The translations under genes were made by a program, and so were the position numbers. The notes under the pieces were generated by a model. That model was not told the DNA's origin, did not search any database, and was given only the letters and a program-made list of their open reading frames with translations. This document shows positions 9,331 to 20,924 of a stretch of 64,000 bases of DNA, one piece after another (the first letter of the stretch is position 1; each line of letters begins with the position of its first letter). This DNA is from Cannabis sativa (lineage: Eukaryota; Streptophyta; Magnoliopsida; Rosales; Cannabaceae). The DNA is taken from NCBI RefSeq assembly GCF_029168945.1, contig NC_083604.1:68526211-68590210 (forward strand), written 5' to 3'.

Positions 9331-10972
9331 TTTTATCTGTTCATAATTCGTGTACAATAGTGTTATGTGATTCTTCTCTAGCTCTTAATCTTCTATCATT
9401 GTTTTTTTGACAAATCATGCTTATGCTTTTGGAATATAATTAGTTAGGATCTCAGTCTGATCATACTTTGTGATGTTGTGTTAAAAGATTCATGTTACTC
9501 TTTATTTGTGTCTGGGATTAAATAATGTTCTTATACAGAGTTGAGCAATTTTTGTTTCAGTCTTGTCAGGCCCCTTGCTGGAATAGAGCTACCCATACTG
9601 AGGTGTGAAAGCCATCTGATGAGTAAGCTGGAACATTGTAATTAGCAACTATGATGAGGATGCACTACCATAGAAAAGGGCTACCTTCAGTATGGTGTGA
9701 AAGCATCCAGTTGCGGGATCAAATTGAAAAAGGCGAAAATGAAAAATCTTGCCAAGGACAATGATCCTATTTTCACTGCACACACTTATGTCTGACAAGT
9801 GTGTTCAAATCTGTAAGTCTCCTCTATTAAAATTAAATTGATAAATCCTGGTTCACAACTTTCAGTAACATGCATATCTTTTTCATCAACATCAATTAAG
9901 TATGATTATTCCATGAGATACTAATTAGTTATTTTCCTTAAAAGCATAACATGTATTTTATTTTGTCAATTGTCAATGATATTTGATTTACTTGCTTAAT
10001 TCGAATCACATATAGTTATTGTACACTTTGTCTTTATTTTCAGTTTTTATTTTAAAAAAAAAATAAAAAATAAAAAATAAAAAAAAATAATAAAATGAGG
10101 GAGGCGTGTGACTTGCTTCATGGGTTAAGGAAAATCTTGTGCATAAATGGTAAGTATCAACATTCATTCTTCTTTGATTTATTTTGATATTTTTCCAAGT
10201 AAAGATTAATCTTTCTATGGTAATGTGTCTTTAATCTTGAAAGATTGACTTATTTTTGAAAATATTGTTGGTAATTCTAGTTTCCTTTTTTTCTAAAAAA
10301 AAAAAAAAAAGGGGAAAGAAGTTGCAAGGAGTGGGCAGTTACCTTTTGTAATCGTGGGCTGGTGGTTTCTCAAATATTTTGAAATCGGTTTTCTTTTTGC
10401 TAAACTCTCCCATGTTTATTTCAACCAATTTTTGTCATTTACTCTCACCACCTACCCGATTCTATTTCTTTGTCTCTCTTGCTTGTTTGCTGTTCATTGT
10501 CTCTTTTAGATCAAAATGGTGAGAACAAAGAACCTAGGGCATCCCAAAAAGGAAAATGGTGGAATCTAAACAAGCCCCCTCCAATGCTCTTCTTGCTGCT
10601 CCAATCGTCTTGCTGCCATGGAGGAGGTTCAGCAAGAGATGTCCAAGCAGTTGTCCTCATTGATCAAGCTTTATGGGGCATAAGTTTTCCTTCTTTTTGT
10701 TTTTGTTGGACATATTTCTATATTTTCATTTCTTTTTGTCTTTGGCCCTTATAGATAAACAAAAAGGGGGAGTAATTGTATACTCAACTGTCAACTGTCT
10801 AGGGGGAGTTGAGGTTTGTGTTTGTGTTTGTGTTTGTGTTCATCTTTGGTCAAAGTTAGCTATTTATTTTGATTTAATGTTGTGCTTCTCAGGGGGAGTT
10901 TTTATGTTTGTTTCGCTAACTTTGTTTTGTAGGTGTTTGTTAATTAATAATATTTTGATTATCTAAAGTGCC
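9331..10972 (+). other. Region between pol and the 3' LTR, no intact gene
   Basis: SIRE-type elements often carry an extra, envelope-like reading frame here. I see only short frames, the longest at 10470-10754 (94 codons, Leu- and Cys-rich, ending in a hydrophobic Phe/Trp stretch), with no recognisable domain. A (GTTTGT)n run lies at 10813-10838 and a poly(A)-rich patch at 10050-10096. The last 230 bp hold repeated GGGGGAG motifs. Confidence 0.6.
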
Positions 10973-10984
10973 AAAGGGGGAGAT
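10760..10984 (+). other. Cluster of polypurine tracts, last one primes plus strand
   Basis: GGGGGAG motifs occur near 10765, 10802, 10892 and finally 10973-10984 (CAAAGGGGGAGAT) next to the 3' LTR. The last is the expected primer for plus-strand DNA synthesis. Multiple copies are a known habit of SIRE/Maximus elements. Confidence 0.8.
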
Positions 10985-12451
10985 TGTTAGGTCTTTTTTT
11001 GGCAATTTAGTTGTCAAAATATTTTTTAATTAATGTGCATATTTATTGAACATTCAATTTGTTTTTATCAACTCTGGACCCTTTTTCCAAGGGGAGTTGT
11101 GTTGAGTACTTGTGAACTATTTGGTTTAAAAGTTAGCATGTTTCTTTTGTTATTGTTGGTTTTCGATTGTGTTACTCAGGGGGAGTAGTTATTTGTTATG
11201 GCTAACTTTAACTTGCAGGTACTTTGTTTTAAAAATTATTTTGTTCATCTAAAGTGCCAAAGGGGGAGATTGTAAAGTCTTTTTTTGGCAAGTTAGTTGA
11301 CAAAATAATTTTTCCATTTATGGTAAGATTGGTGTGCATTCGTATTCGATTTCTTACCTTATAAATTCGGATTGTAGTTGCCCTTTTCCTTGTTTGGAAA
11401 GTTGCACTTTCAGCTGAACTTTCCTTTGTTGAAAACTTCTCAAAAGAGAAGGAATTCTCTTTTGGAAAGTTGTCTTTTTTAGGGAAACTTTGATTATTGC
11501 CTTTTCCTTATTAATTTCGATTGTATCTTGATACAATCAGAATATCTAATCTGTTTTTGGTAGGAATCAAGCATTGAAAGAAGATCGGACCCGATTTTAG
11601 TAAGTTTCCCGTTTCTGGGCAGATCTGCTTCGTCAGCAACCGAATCTGATGTAGCAGATCGTGTTTCTTTTGGAAAGTTTTTGTACAGCTGCTAATTCGA
11701 ACTTGTGGTTGCCTCTTTGGTTTCTATGATCTATAAATAGAGCCTAGTGAGCAACCATTCGGATTACCTCTTCTATTATTCATTTTCTACATTTATCTTT
11801 TGAGAGAAGAGAGTCTTTCTTTGTTTTGTGAGAGCCTAGTTATTCATCTAGGTTCTAGTTGTTCTATTTCTGTTCTTACTCTATCCTAGAGGTTGTGAAG
11901 AACTACTTGACTGAACAAGAGATTGGTCTTCGGGAGAAGACTTGATAAAGCCTTACTTCGGGAGGAAGTAAGCACTTGGTCTTCGGGAGAAGACTTGTTG
12001 AAGCCTTACTTCGGGAGGAAGTAAGCACTTGGTCTTCGGGAGAAGACTTGTTGAAGCCTTACTTCGGGAGGAAGTAAGCACTCACACTTCAAAGACGAAG
12101 GGAGTTCGGGCTTGAAGGTGTTTCAAGAAGTCAGATTCATAAAGTGGATTACAAAGGATTGCGGCAATACTTTAGAGGGAGTCTAAACTTGTTTAAGTCA
12201 ATTGTCTTTGTAATTTTGATACTTTATTAATTGATTTCATTCTCTGGGCGTGGCCCCGTGGACTAGGAGTGTTCGGGAGAACACTGATACCACGTATAAA
12301 TCTCTTGTGTCAAGTTATTTATTTTTCTGCAAATATTTTATATTACGCACATTCTAGTTTCTTTGTAGCGAAATTACTTTATAACTGCAAACGCTTACAG
12401 TTTTTATATTTTCGTATATACAACTGACATTTGCAAAAACACGGTTTTTCA
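10985..12451 (+). repeat. 3' LTR of the SIRE-type element
   Basis: 1467 bp, TGTTAGGTC to GGTTTTTCA, followed by the target duplication AATTA. It has the same inner start (11271), TATA box (11731) and 53-bp repeats (from 11923) as the 5' LTR. Only the patch at about 12344-12386 differs strongly. Confidence 0.95.
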
Positions 12452-12462
12452 AATTAAACTCT

Positions 12463-12640
12463 GATTTTTCTCTGGATCCCATAATTAATTTAGTAAAATT
12501 GTTTAGGGCTAAAGAAATAGATTTTGTTTTCCTTTAAGTTAACAGTTCGGTTGATTTTTCTCTAGATCCCATAATTTTAGTAAATCGGTTAGGGCTAAAG
12601 AAATAGATTTTTTTTTATGTTTCGTTAACTTCACGTTAAC
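12463..12640. repeat. Two tandem units of about 90 bp
   Basis: Units start at 12463 and 12553, each opening GATTTTTCTCT and holding GGGCTAAAGAAATAGATTTT. They lie between the copia 3' LTR and the Helitron 5' end at 12740 and are probably part of that Helitron. Confidence 0.75.
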
Positions 12641-12740
12641 TTTTCAAAATAATAATAAAAAAAAAGAATCGTTAAAATAATCGTTAAACCAAGGATTGCC
12701 GTTAAACCAAGAATTGCCGTTAAATAGGCACTTGTAAAGA

Positions 12741-12888
12741 TCTTACTTTGGGTAGCAAAATAGCCCAAGAAAACAGTCACATGACCTATTTGTTGTATTT
12801 AACATGAAATGAATAGGTGTCCAAGTTTTATAGCCCCAACTATTACATTAACTCTCTAAAATCATGAACATTAATTCGCACCTACTTA

Positions 12889-12924
<36 letters not shown>

Positions 12925-13118
12925 TGTAGGGTCTTTTTATTTTTACACTTTAAAATAGTTTTTTTTTTTTATATTTTTACGGAATTTTACAAAAAAAAAT
13001 TTATTGTAACTAACGGAACAATCTAAATCGCAACCATAAATTATATAGCAACCCACATAAAAACCATTGGAGAAACTCAAACCATAAATAAAAAAAAATT
13101 GAAAATAGTATATGGACT
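12741..13118. other. AT-rich sequence with an (ATT)n microsatellite
   Basis: An (ATT)n tract lies at about 12889-12925. No gene or element end seen. Confidence 0.6.
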
Positions 13119-13170
13119 AATTTTCCTTATTATTATTTTTTTTTTTTTGAAGAATTTTCCTTATTATTAT
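13119..13170 (-). mobile_element. Micro-insertion: poly(T)GAAG between target duplications
   Basis: AATTTTCCTTATTATTAT occurs at 13119-13136 and again at 13153-13170. Only a T run plus GAAG lies between them. On the minus strand this reads CTTC followed by poly(A), which fits a LINE insertion truncated to its last few bases. Confidence 0.7.
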
Positions 13171-13186
13171 TATTATTATTATTATT

Positions 13187-13570
13187 AGGCTACTTAGGAT
13201 TTTTGTCCCCTGAACTTTGACAGGTATCAAATCATGCTCCCTGAACTTTTAAGGTCGTTAAAAAATACCCCAGAACTATTGAAATTGTTTAATTTAAGGA
13301 CTTTTTTCTAATTTTAGTAAAAAAGTCTAACATGAATATATGAAAGTTCGGGGGGCATAATTTAGTACATGTCAAAGTTCGAGGGATATGATTTGGTAGA
13401 TATCAAAGTCTGGTAAGCATGGTTTAGTACATAAACAATCACTGAAATAATAAAATTGAATGAAATTAGACAAAAATCCTTAAATCCAACAATTTCAATA
13501 GTTCATGGTATTTTTAACAACTAAAATTCAAGGGCATAATTTAGTACATATCAAAGTTAGGATTAACCTT
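13187..13570. mobile_element. Foldback (long inverted-repeat) MITE
   Basis: The left 130 bp (from TAGGATTTTTGTCCCCTGAA) and the reverse complement of the right 130 bp share CCTGAACTTTGA-like, AAATCATGC-like and GAACTATTGAAATTGTT blocks with small indels. The whole unit can fold into an imperfect hairpin. It sits in an (ATT)n tract, which hides any target duplication. Superfamily not determined. Confidence 0.65.
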
Positions 13571-14896
13571 ATTATTATTATGACAAATTAATAGCATGTG
13601 AGTCCAAAGATCTTAATTGACAATAAACCAACATATATGAAGGAGTCATGTGAGTTTCAACAATGTCATAAATAATACAACACAATAAGGCAAAATTATT
13701 ATTAGTTTTCAGGTGAAAAAGCAAATGAAGCATATAAGCCAAAAGTTCTTGAAAAAATTTCCAAAGATACCCAACTTTTTAAAATTGTCTATAAACCGTT
13801 ATATATTCTATTATTCTCTTTTCTTATTCTGAACATGATATGAAATAAGATTGAAAAACAAACAGATCTTATGAGAATAGAATCAATAATATTTTTAGGT
13901 GTATTAGAATCTTCTTCCATTAATTCAAACATAGACAAGAGAATAATAATAAACCAACAGCCCAATCGAAAAAGAAGAATAAAGTATACACCTTACTCAT
14001 GCAACTTGATGAAAAAAAAAAAAAGAAGAAGAAGATGAAACTTAAAAATAATATCTTATAAAAAAAGAAAAGGTAGATGACATACTTATTGATAATAGAG
14101 ATATCTACCTAATTTTCTAATGGCTTTCTCATCATCCTCACAACCTTAAATTAATATTCCAATAATCAACCTTACATTATAATAACATATCCATTTGAAA
14201 TTGTGATATCGTATTATTGGATGGTTTTAAAGAGAAGAAGAACACATGTATCTCAGCTTTAATCAAATAATATACTTTAATGGCATAATTTACATTATGT
14301 CGTTAAACTATCATAAAAATAATAAACAGTAAAGCAATGAGAGTAGAGAAGCTTATAAGGAAGAAAAAAATATGCTTACTTCTAGTAAATTAAAGCTTTT
14401 TTCAAACATTTCTTATGATTTATAGTATACCTAACTTCTTTGCTAGGATTTCCACTATAACTACTTATCATGGAACAAAGTACTTGGATGGATATATTTT
14501 GTACCCACTACATTTATGATGATGATGATGTCATCATCATCAGATATATTATTGAGTCGATTTCGCCTTGAGGAGGCAATGACCTACTTTTTCTTACTAA
14601 TCTTGATGTAACACTATTACTTTATGTGATGTAGTCCTATCATAATCCTCTACCTTTTATTATGATTATTAAAATATATGCATGGTAGGGCTATTTGGGG
14701 CTTTGGCCTAATTAAGAATCTACATAGCTAGCTAGCTTGTTTTTGAAAGCTAATCGACATTAATAATAATATTGTCTTGTGTCAAGATGATCAAGATTTG
14801 AGTTACATCTAACCTAATTAAGGTTATTAATTAGATTAATTAAAGGAAAGACAAAAGATAAAACGTAATCAAGGGAGCTAATAACTATAGATCAAA
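13571..14896. other. AT-rich intergenic sequence
   Basis: No gene supported. Holds a small ATGATG/CATCAT palindrome near 14515-14545 and purine-rich stretches near 14010. Confidence 0.5.
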
Positions 14897-15960
14897 TAAA
14901 ACCAGGAGGTAGAGTTATAAACACCTCTTCATGCAAATCTCCATGGAGAAATGTATTGTTGACATCAAGTTGATGTAAACACCAACCCTGAATAGCAGCA
15001 AGGGCAAGAATAAGCTTGACAGAGACAAGCTTTGGGACAGGGGCATATGTTTCATTATAGTCAATTCCCTCTTACTAATTGTATCGCTTGGCCCCAAGTC
15101 TTGCCTTGAATCTTTCAATAAAACCATCAGTATTGTATTTAATCTTGTAGACTGACTTGCATCCTGTGGCATGTTGGCCAGCTGGTAAACTGACCACAAT
15201 CCAGGTACCATTATCTTCAAGAGCTACAATTTTTGTATCTATTGCATTATCCCATACTGGTATGCCTCGAGCTTAGTGAAAAAACTCTAGTTCAAAGTGG
15301 CTCGAAATAGCTAGCACAGTTGCTCGAAACCTTGGTGACAACCTGCTGTAGTCAATTATTTTAGATAGAGGATGAGAAGTTGATGACTTTGGTACATGAG
15401 ATTGCACATTATTAGTAGAAAGAAAGCAATGATAATCTTGAAGATAAGATGGTTTGTGTATTTGTCTAGTTGATATAGTAGTAACAATAGGTTCAAGCAT
15501 GTTAATTATGTCTAGTTTATAATGTGAACAAACAGGACAATTATCAACTTTATTGTCAAAACGATTGTTGCTACAATTAGCTCGAGTATTACTAGCAAAT
15601 TATTGCCTTGTATGGTCATTAGATTTCTGGTTATTTTTAGTTTGAGGTATGACAATTCTTCTCTGTTTCTCCTTTTGAATTATGTTGGCATAAGCCTTGT
15701 TCACATTTGGAAGGGGATCTTGAAGCAAGATCTAAGAACTGACACTTAGGTAAGACTCATTTAGGCCAATGAGAAATTCAAGCACTTTGTCTTCATCTTG
15801 ATACTCCTGCATAGTTTTCATTGTCTCACAAGTACAAAAAGGTTATGGCCTGTATTTGTGTAGCAGATCCCATAAACCCTTGAGCTTAGTATAGTATGAA
15901 GTAACATCACTTGATCCTTGGGTTAGTGTATGCATCGATATTACCCTACTAATCTATATT
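14897..15960 (-). pseudogene. Decayed copia gag-pol relic (Ale/Retrofit-like)
   Basis: Reading the minus strand from about 15960: a Gag stretch (FLIGLNESYLSVSS, then ILLQDPLPNVNKAYANIIQ), a cysteine-containing Gag remnant (CPVCSHYKLDI near 15530), then a direct jump to the reverse transcriptase start ([23 protein letters not shown]) and GIDYNETYAPVPKLVSVKLI, AAIQGWCLHQLDVNNTFLHG and DLHEEVFITLPPGF at about 14900. Protease, integrase and the rest of reverse transcriptase are missing, and several stops and frameshifts are present. No LTRs or target duplication were found. It is an old internal-deletion copy. Confidence 0.85.
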
Positions 15961-17600
15961 CTAAGTACGCGGTCATTACAAGAAAGGCGAACAGGACAGA
16001 CCTCACCCTGGTCCTCAATTTTCTAGACTTTGACATCTCCAGCAACATCTTCAGTATCCTCACTCGGAGGCCTAGCTTGCTCCACCCCATCCATCGTGAA
16101 TAGTCGAGCAAAATGAGAGTTGGACTCTGAAGCCTTTCTTAGGGTCCGTTTTGTCTTCGCCATCTTTCTACATTTGGACGATTGATTTAGGTCAGAAGTG
16201 TGCCTCGCAATGGTAACAACAACGTCTACTATGACTTAATAACTGATCGATGGATTTGGTCGGCCTTCTAGTAGTGTATCAATTGTACCAGGTCGGACCT
16301 TGTACGTCCACAAAACAAGGAGATAGCGTCTCCAACCTTTGTTTAACTCCCAGATGAATTGGTTGTAGTAACCTTCTCCACTTATCTGGTCAGGGTACCA
16401 TGGATGTTGTACCATGGGCTCTGAAGACTTAGAGTGATCACTACTAACTTTGCAGTCATCAAAGCTGGAAGTTGAAGAGCTTTAACTGCATGAAGACGAG
16501 TCAGCACCGAGTCGAGGATGAATTTTGTAAAGAAGTTGAAGAAGATCCAAGTCGATATGATGTTCACCTCCCTAGAACTCACCAGGGTTCATCTACAAAA
16601 GAAGGGAGACAAAAGGTGAGAGTTGGACGGGGAAGAGAAGGCAAAACATATCGAATATGCCGACCAGGTTAATTTGAAGAAAAAAGAAGAAATTTCACCC
16701 CAATAATGAAATCCCTGAACTTGAGGGTTCAAAAAGAATGTTAATATTCAGAAACTTATAAATGGGTAATTTTAAATAATTTCTGGCCAAAATAGCGAGT
16801 AATTAGAAGCCTACAGAATCAACACGTATATCAGTCAAAAGTTAAAAGCCCTAATGAGATCTCAAATCAGTCAAGAACAGATTCAAGGACCCAAAATTTA
16901 CAGCAAAAATTCAAAAAAAAAATGCATGTATTCAAAGGAAATCGCATAAGAAAGAAAATGAGATAACTTACTCATTGTTCGTAGGCTCCTGAGTTTGTTC
17001 AGACGACTTTAGCAAATGACTTCCAGCAAGGGGTTCTTTGAAGATTTGAGGGGAAAAAGAGAAATATTTGCTCTGGTTATACAAGAATAAAAATAGCTAA
17101 AATAGTTAAAAGAATAATTTAAAATTCAAATTTTAGGTTTTCCTCCCAAAAAGAAACATTAGTACTTATTGATTAATAGAAATGTCACGCGTGCAGTATC
17201 ATATAGCTGCCATTGCGTGACTCGAGGTATAGCTTTCAAAGCAAGGAATTAATGCATGCTCTAGAGATCAAATGGACCTTCAATCAGTCGTGTTGGATGA
17301 AGGGTAAAAGTAGGGCATGCATCACCCATCCGATCAGATCATGATTGATAAGTCAACACGTGCGACCAAAAAGCTCCTACATGAATTTGGGAGACAAATG
17401 CTATCTAATTTATAACAAGGTAGTGTGGCATCCACTTGGGTGACACATGACAAATTTCATGACCTGGACGGAAGATTCTACTCTTGAGAACTGTGTAGGG
17501 AGATTAGGTACTCGAAGTCTGCAGAAGCTGGAACATTCGAATAAGGTGTGTGAGAACACCAGACCAGCTTCTATCATGTGAGCAGCTCGCATGAGCTGAC
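15961..17600. other. Moderately GC-rich block, unrecognised
   Basis: Base composition is clearly richer in G and C than the surroundings. A short minus-strand frame opens with an ATG at 16163 (MAKTKRTLRKASESNSHFAR) and ends near 16037; I do not recognise it. Blocks near 17200-17600 look like LTR-type non-coding sequence, but I found no TG...CA ends or second copy. It is probably a mobile-element relic next to the copia remnant. Confidence 0.35.
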
Positions 17601-18089
17601 CAGAGGGTGTGATTTAAATATTTTCAAAAAAGATATCTCACATATCTTCATACTTGCAAGACACGACAATTTCTCTAATTTCATGGGATGGATATGCAAT
17701 ATTAAGGAAGAAAAGGGAAACCTTCCTAGTTTACTATTTTGCTCATTGTAATTATAGAAAATAAATAGTTTCATCATTTTATTGCCTATTAGTTTTGAAA
17801 AGCAATTAATGTAATTATTCCCTATAGATATTGAAATCATCTCACTATTTGGGGATACAAAATTCATTCAGTTAAACACGTGAGAGAAATCTAAATTTAA
17901 GAGTGTAAGAACTCAAAAATCATGATAAGAGCTTTCGAGAGAGATCAACGCCTTCTTGTTCATCTACTCACAAGTTAATACAACTAAAGAGAATAGGTTG
18001 TTACTATCATCAAGGGGTCGAACTTTTATAATTCTAGTATTTTTTTACTTTACATTATTCATATTTGTTACTTTAGTTATTCTTAAATC
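17601..18089. other. AT-rich sequence, no gene seen
   Basis: Short minus-strand frames only, without recognisable motifs. Confidence 0.5.
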
Positions 18090-18135
18090 ACTCTGATTTG
18101 ATTTTTTTTTTTTTGAAAAGACTCTCATTTGATTT
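18090..18135 (-). mobile_element. Micro-insertion: poly(T)GAAAAG between target duplications
   Basis: ACTCTGATTTGATTT (18090-18104) and ACTCTCATTTGATTT (18121-18135) differ at one base and flank only a T run plus GAAAAG. Confidence 0.6.
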
Positions 18136-18367
18136 ATTGTTATTGATTAAAAGCGAAGTGAATACTCTTTATGTTATTTATTTTCATAAAAGATAAGAGA
18201 AATATATAATGAATTTAAATATAATATTTAAAAAAATAACAATTTTATTATATAGACACATCTAATATAATCATAGAAAAATTATTAGGAATTCATTTAT
18301 TTATATGTATACGAGAACTAATAATTCTTGACTTAGACTTATTTTTATATCGATAAATATATGATGG

Positions 18368-18845
18368 CGTTTGGTAACACTTTTATTTTTAAATGTTTTA
18401 ATTACAAAAATAAAAGTAAAATTTTTGTTTTTAAAATTTTAATGTTGAAAAATAAAAATGTATTTTATAACTACTTTTTTTTTTTCAATTTTAAAAGCAA
18501 AAAATAATTAAAAATATTCTGTAAATTTTATTTTTATTTTCATTTGTTGATTTTATTTAAGTCGGGTCCAAAGTCGGATCCGATATTGGGACAAAGGGTG
18601 GTTCCAAGTCCGGGTTCGGAGTCGGGTTCGGTTTCCAAGGTCTAAATTAGAGTCGAAGACTAAAATATTAATTAAAAAAAACTATTTAAAAAAAATATTA
18701 AAATTAATTTTTTTAAAAAAAATTAATTCTTAATTAAAAAATTAAAAAGTAAAATTAATTTTATAGAATATAATTTTAAAAAATATTTCACTTTTTTAAT
18801 TTTAAAAACAAAAAGATTGATTAAAAAAAAATATTAACAAACAGA
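18368..18845. mobile_element. Inverted-repeat MITE with a short GGGTC-rich core
   Basis: The left end GCGTTTGGTAACACTTTTAT and the right end (reverse complement CTGTTTGTTAATATTTTT) are related. The centre at about 18560-18640 holds repeats such as AAGTCGGGTCC and GAGTCGGGTTCGG. The left arm matches the copy at 55616-55741, and the core resembles the large array at 37051-38222. Confidence 0.55.
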
Positions 18846-20872
18846 CTTTATATATATACAAAAAAAAATTCCCAATTACTCTGTCTTTTGTTTTACAGTA
18901 CCGTCCCACAAAATCAAATTTCTCAAAATATATGTGTATATAGCTATTAAACTCCGCAGAGAATATCGGAATATCCAATGATCAAACAAAGCCCAATTCC
19001 CATCATAATAATTAAAGCAGACTTTTCAAGTAATCTTTCTATTTTATTGCTTAATTAAGCAGTGATCACCACTCCAAATAATTGACCCACTTCCATTTCA
19101 AATTAAATGAAGCCCTCTTTTTGATGGCTTCAAACGCACAACAACAAAAGATATATAATATGACACATATCAACATGCAAGAAAACCAACCATACTCTTT
19201 ACTTCTTCTTCTTTTTTATTTGATAAAGGTAGCAGTAATATTTAATCAGTACAGAATCAAAATACATACTGAATTAGTACAAAATTAGTAATAATTAATA
19301 ATGTGGTTCTAGCAACTCCCATATTATGAAAGATAAAGATATAGGGTTTAGTGTGCAAAAAGACAAAAACGAAGGGTTACATCATCAGCATCCACTGTTG
19401 GGATAAGACAACTAAGAACCCACTAGCATTTGTCTACGCAAGGCTGTGTCCCCATGTGATTTTGATGCACACTAGGCCCCTCATTTCTCACTACTCTCTT
19501 TTTTTTTTCTTTCTATTTTCTCTCTGTGCTTATCATCCGTACGTTTTACAAATATACCTACCTTTCACTACATTCTATGTTTATTTTATTGGCTAAACAG
19601 ATTTCATGATCACCTGATTTCATTTTGAGCAAATTAAAATATAGTAATAATTAATATATTATTATAATTATAAGAGAAATAAGAAAGAGAGTGAAACTGG
19701 GGTCGGGCTTGTTTTGCTGAGAGAACAAAAAAATCAAAGATGAAATTCATTTGTGGGAAAGGAAAAAAAGAATTAAAAAGAAGAAATTAAGAACAATTGG
19801 TTGATGGGTTTGATGAAAATAATAAGTTGGTTTAATTAGTTGTACTGCTAAACTATGGGCTTCATATGGTGTATAGTTAAGTTACATATACTAGTCACAA
19901 CACAACATATTTAATTTAATTATAATTTGGCTAGTAGTGCATATATATTAATATGAATATTACATATTATATGCAGAAGAGACTAGATGGTCAAAAGCTA
20001 TAATATATAAAAATAGGGGAGCACGAAAATCCTTCTTCCATTAACTACTTCTTTCTTAGTGCTAATTAATCAAATCGAAATATAATAGGCAAGAATGAGT
20101 GGGCTTTTGTTTTTGACAATGCAAACAACTAGAGGCAGTAAACGATTCTATACCTAAAAGATAAGGCAAAAATATGAATATCATAATAACTATGTTATTT
20201 TATAGCAATAATTTAAAGAGCTTATAATTAAAGAATATAAAACATAAAACAAATTCTATTAATTTCCTTTATATATCGTAGTCAAAGCCTTCTTATTAGT
20301 TATGGATATATTTATGTACTCAATCTTGGCAGGGTTTCACATGAAGAAGTGGCATTAATTAAGCAGGGAAAAAAACACTGATAACAATGATAATAAAAAG
20401 GAACATATTAATATTGTGACTAGTGTCTAGTATTAGTGATATAATTGTCACGTTGTGTTATATTATATTTTACTAAACTATAGTTATAAGCATTGACTTT
20501 TCATTAATTGTATTAGATCTCCCGTATCCAATTAATTACATTAAAACTTCCGTTCGAAAATGACAGTGTTACTATAGTAGACACGTATAAATAATATACG
20601 TACATATGTATACAAGCAAATATGATAGTCACATTTCATTACATGATGATGATCACGTGGTAGACCCGAAAAAAATATATAACATATAGTTTTTCTATAT
20701 TAAGCTTGTGGTCAGAATTTGAAGTATAATATAATTCGGCTATCAGATCATAAATCTCTTTCATATATATACTTACACAGTTACCATCCTTAACAACTCA
20801 ACACATCTTTAACGAATATTAAAATCTAATTATATATTCCGTTCTAAATAATTCCTTCTATAATATAATTTA
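18846..20872. other. AT-rich intergenic sequence
   Basis: No supported gene, RNA or element end. Pyrimidine tract near 19498-19530. Confidence 0.5.
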
Positions 20873-20924
20873 AGATTTTTGCAGTTTTTTTTTTTTTTTT
20901 TTGAATGGAGATTTTTGCAGTTTT
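20873..20924 (-). mobile_element. Micro-insertion: poly(T)GAATGG between target duplications
   Basis: AGATTTTTGCAGTTTT is found exactly at 20873-20888 and 20909-20924. The 20 bp between are a T run plus GAATGG, which on the minus strand is CCATTC plus poly(A). Confidence 0.8.

Larger units (their letters stand above)
2925..12451 (+). mobile_element. Complete SIRE/Maximus-type Ty1/copia retrotransposon
   Basis: A 9527-bp element with two LTRs, bounded by a perfect 5-bp target duplication AATTA (2920-2924 and 12452-12456). It has a tRNA-Met primer site straight after the 5' LTR, gag, then protease, integrase, reverse transcriptase and RNase H in copia order, a 1.6-kb region after pol, and a polypurine tract at the 3' LTR. 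The long post-pol region, several GGGGGAG polypurine-like motifs and the gag type point to the SIRE/Maximus lineage. The LTRs are almost identical outside one patch, so the insertion is young, yet the reading frame is broken by several frameshifts and one in-frame stop. It cannot now make a full polyprotein. Confidence 0.95.
1455..12740 (-). mobile_element. Putative Helitron carrying gene fragments, split by a copia element
   Basis: The 5' end is clear: on the minus strand, from 12740, TCTTTACAAGTGCCTATTT is followed by two 18-bp repeats like those of the Helitron ends at 724 and 29551. The 3' end is less certain. At 1455-1458 there is CTAG followed on the plus strand by TTTGAAGTTACGTGCA, matching the 3' end of the complete Helitron (27962) at 19 of 21 positions, but the second arm of the terminal hairpin is missing. 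Removing the copia element (2925-12451) leaves about 1.76 kb. The gene-like fragments at 2161-2372 and 2540-2905 lie inside. This reading is an inference; the two ends could belong to different insertions. Confidence 0.35.

Noticed and set aside
10470..10966. Envelope-like ORF of the SIRE-type element
   Set aside because: The two overlapping frames are short, hydrophobic at the end and show no recognisable motif; an envelope-like protein cannot be supported.
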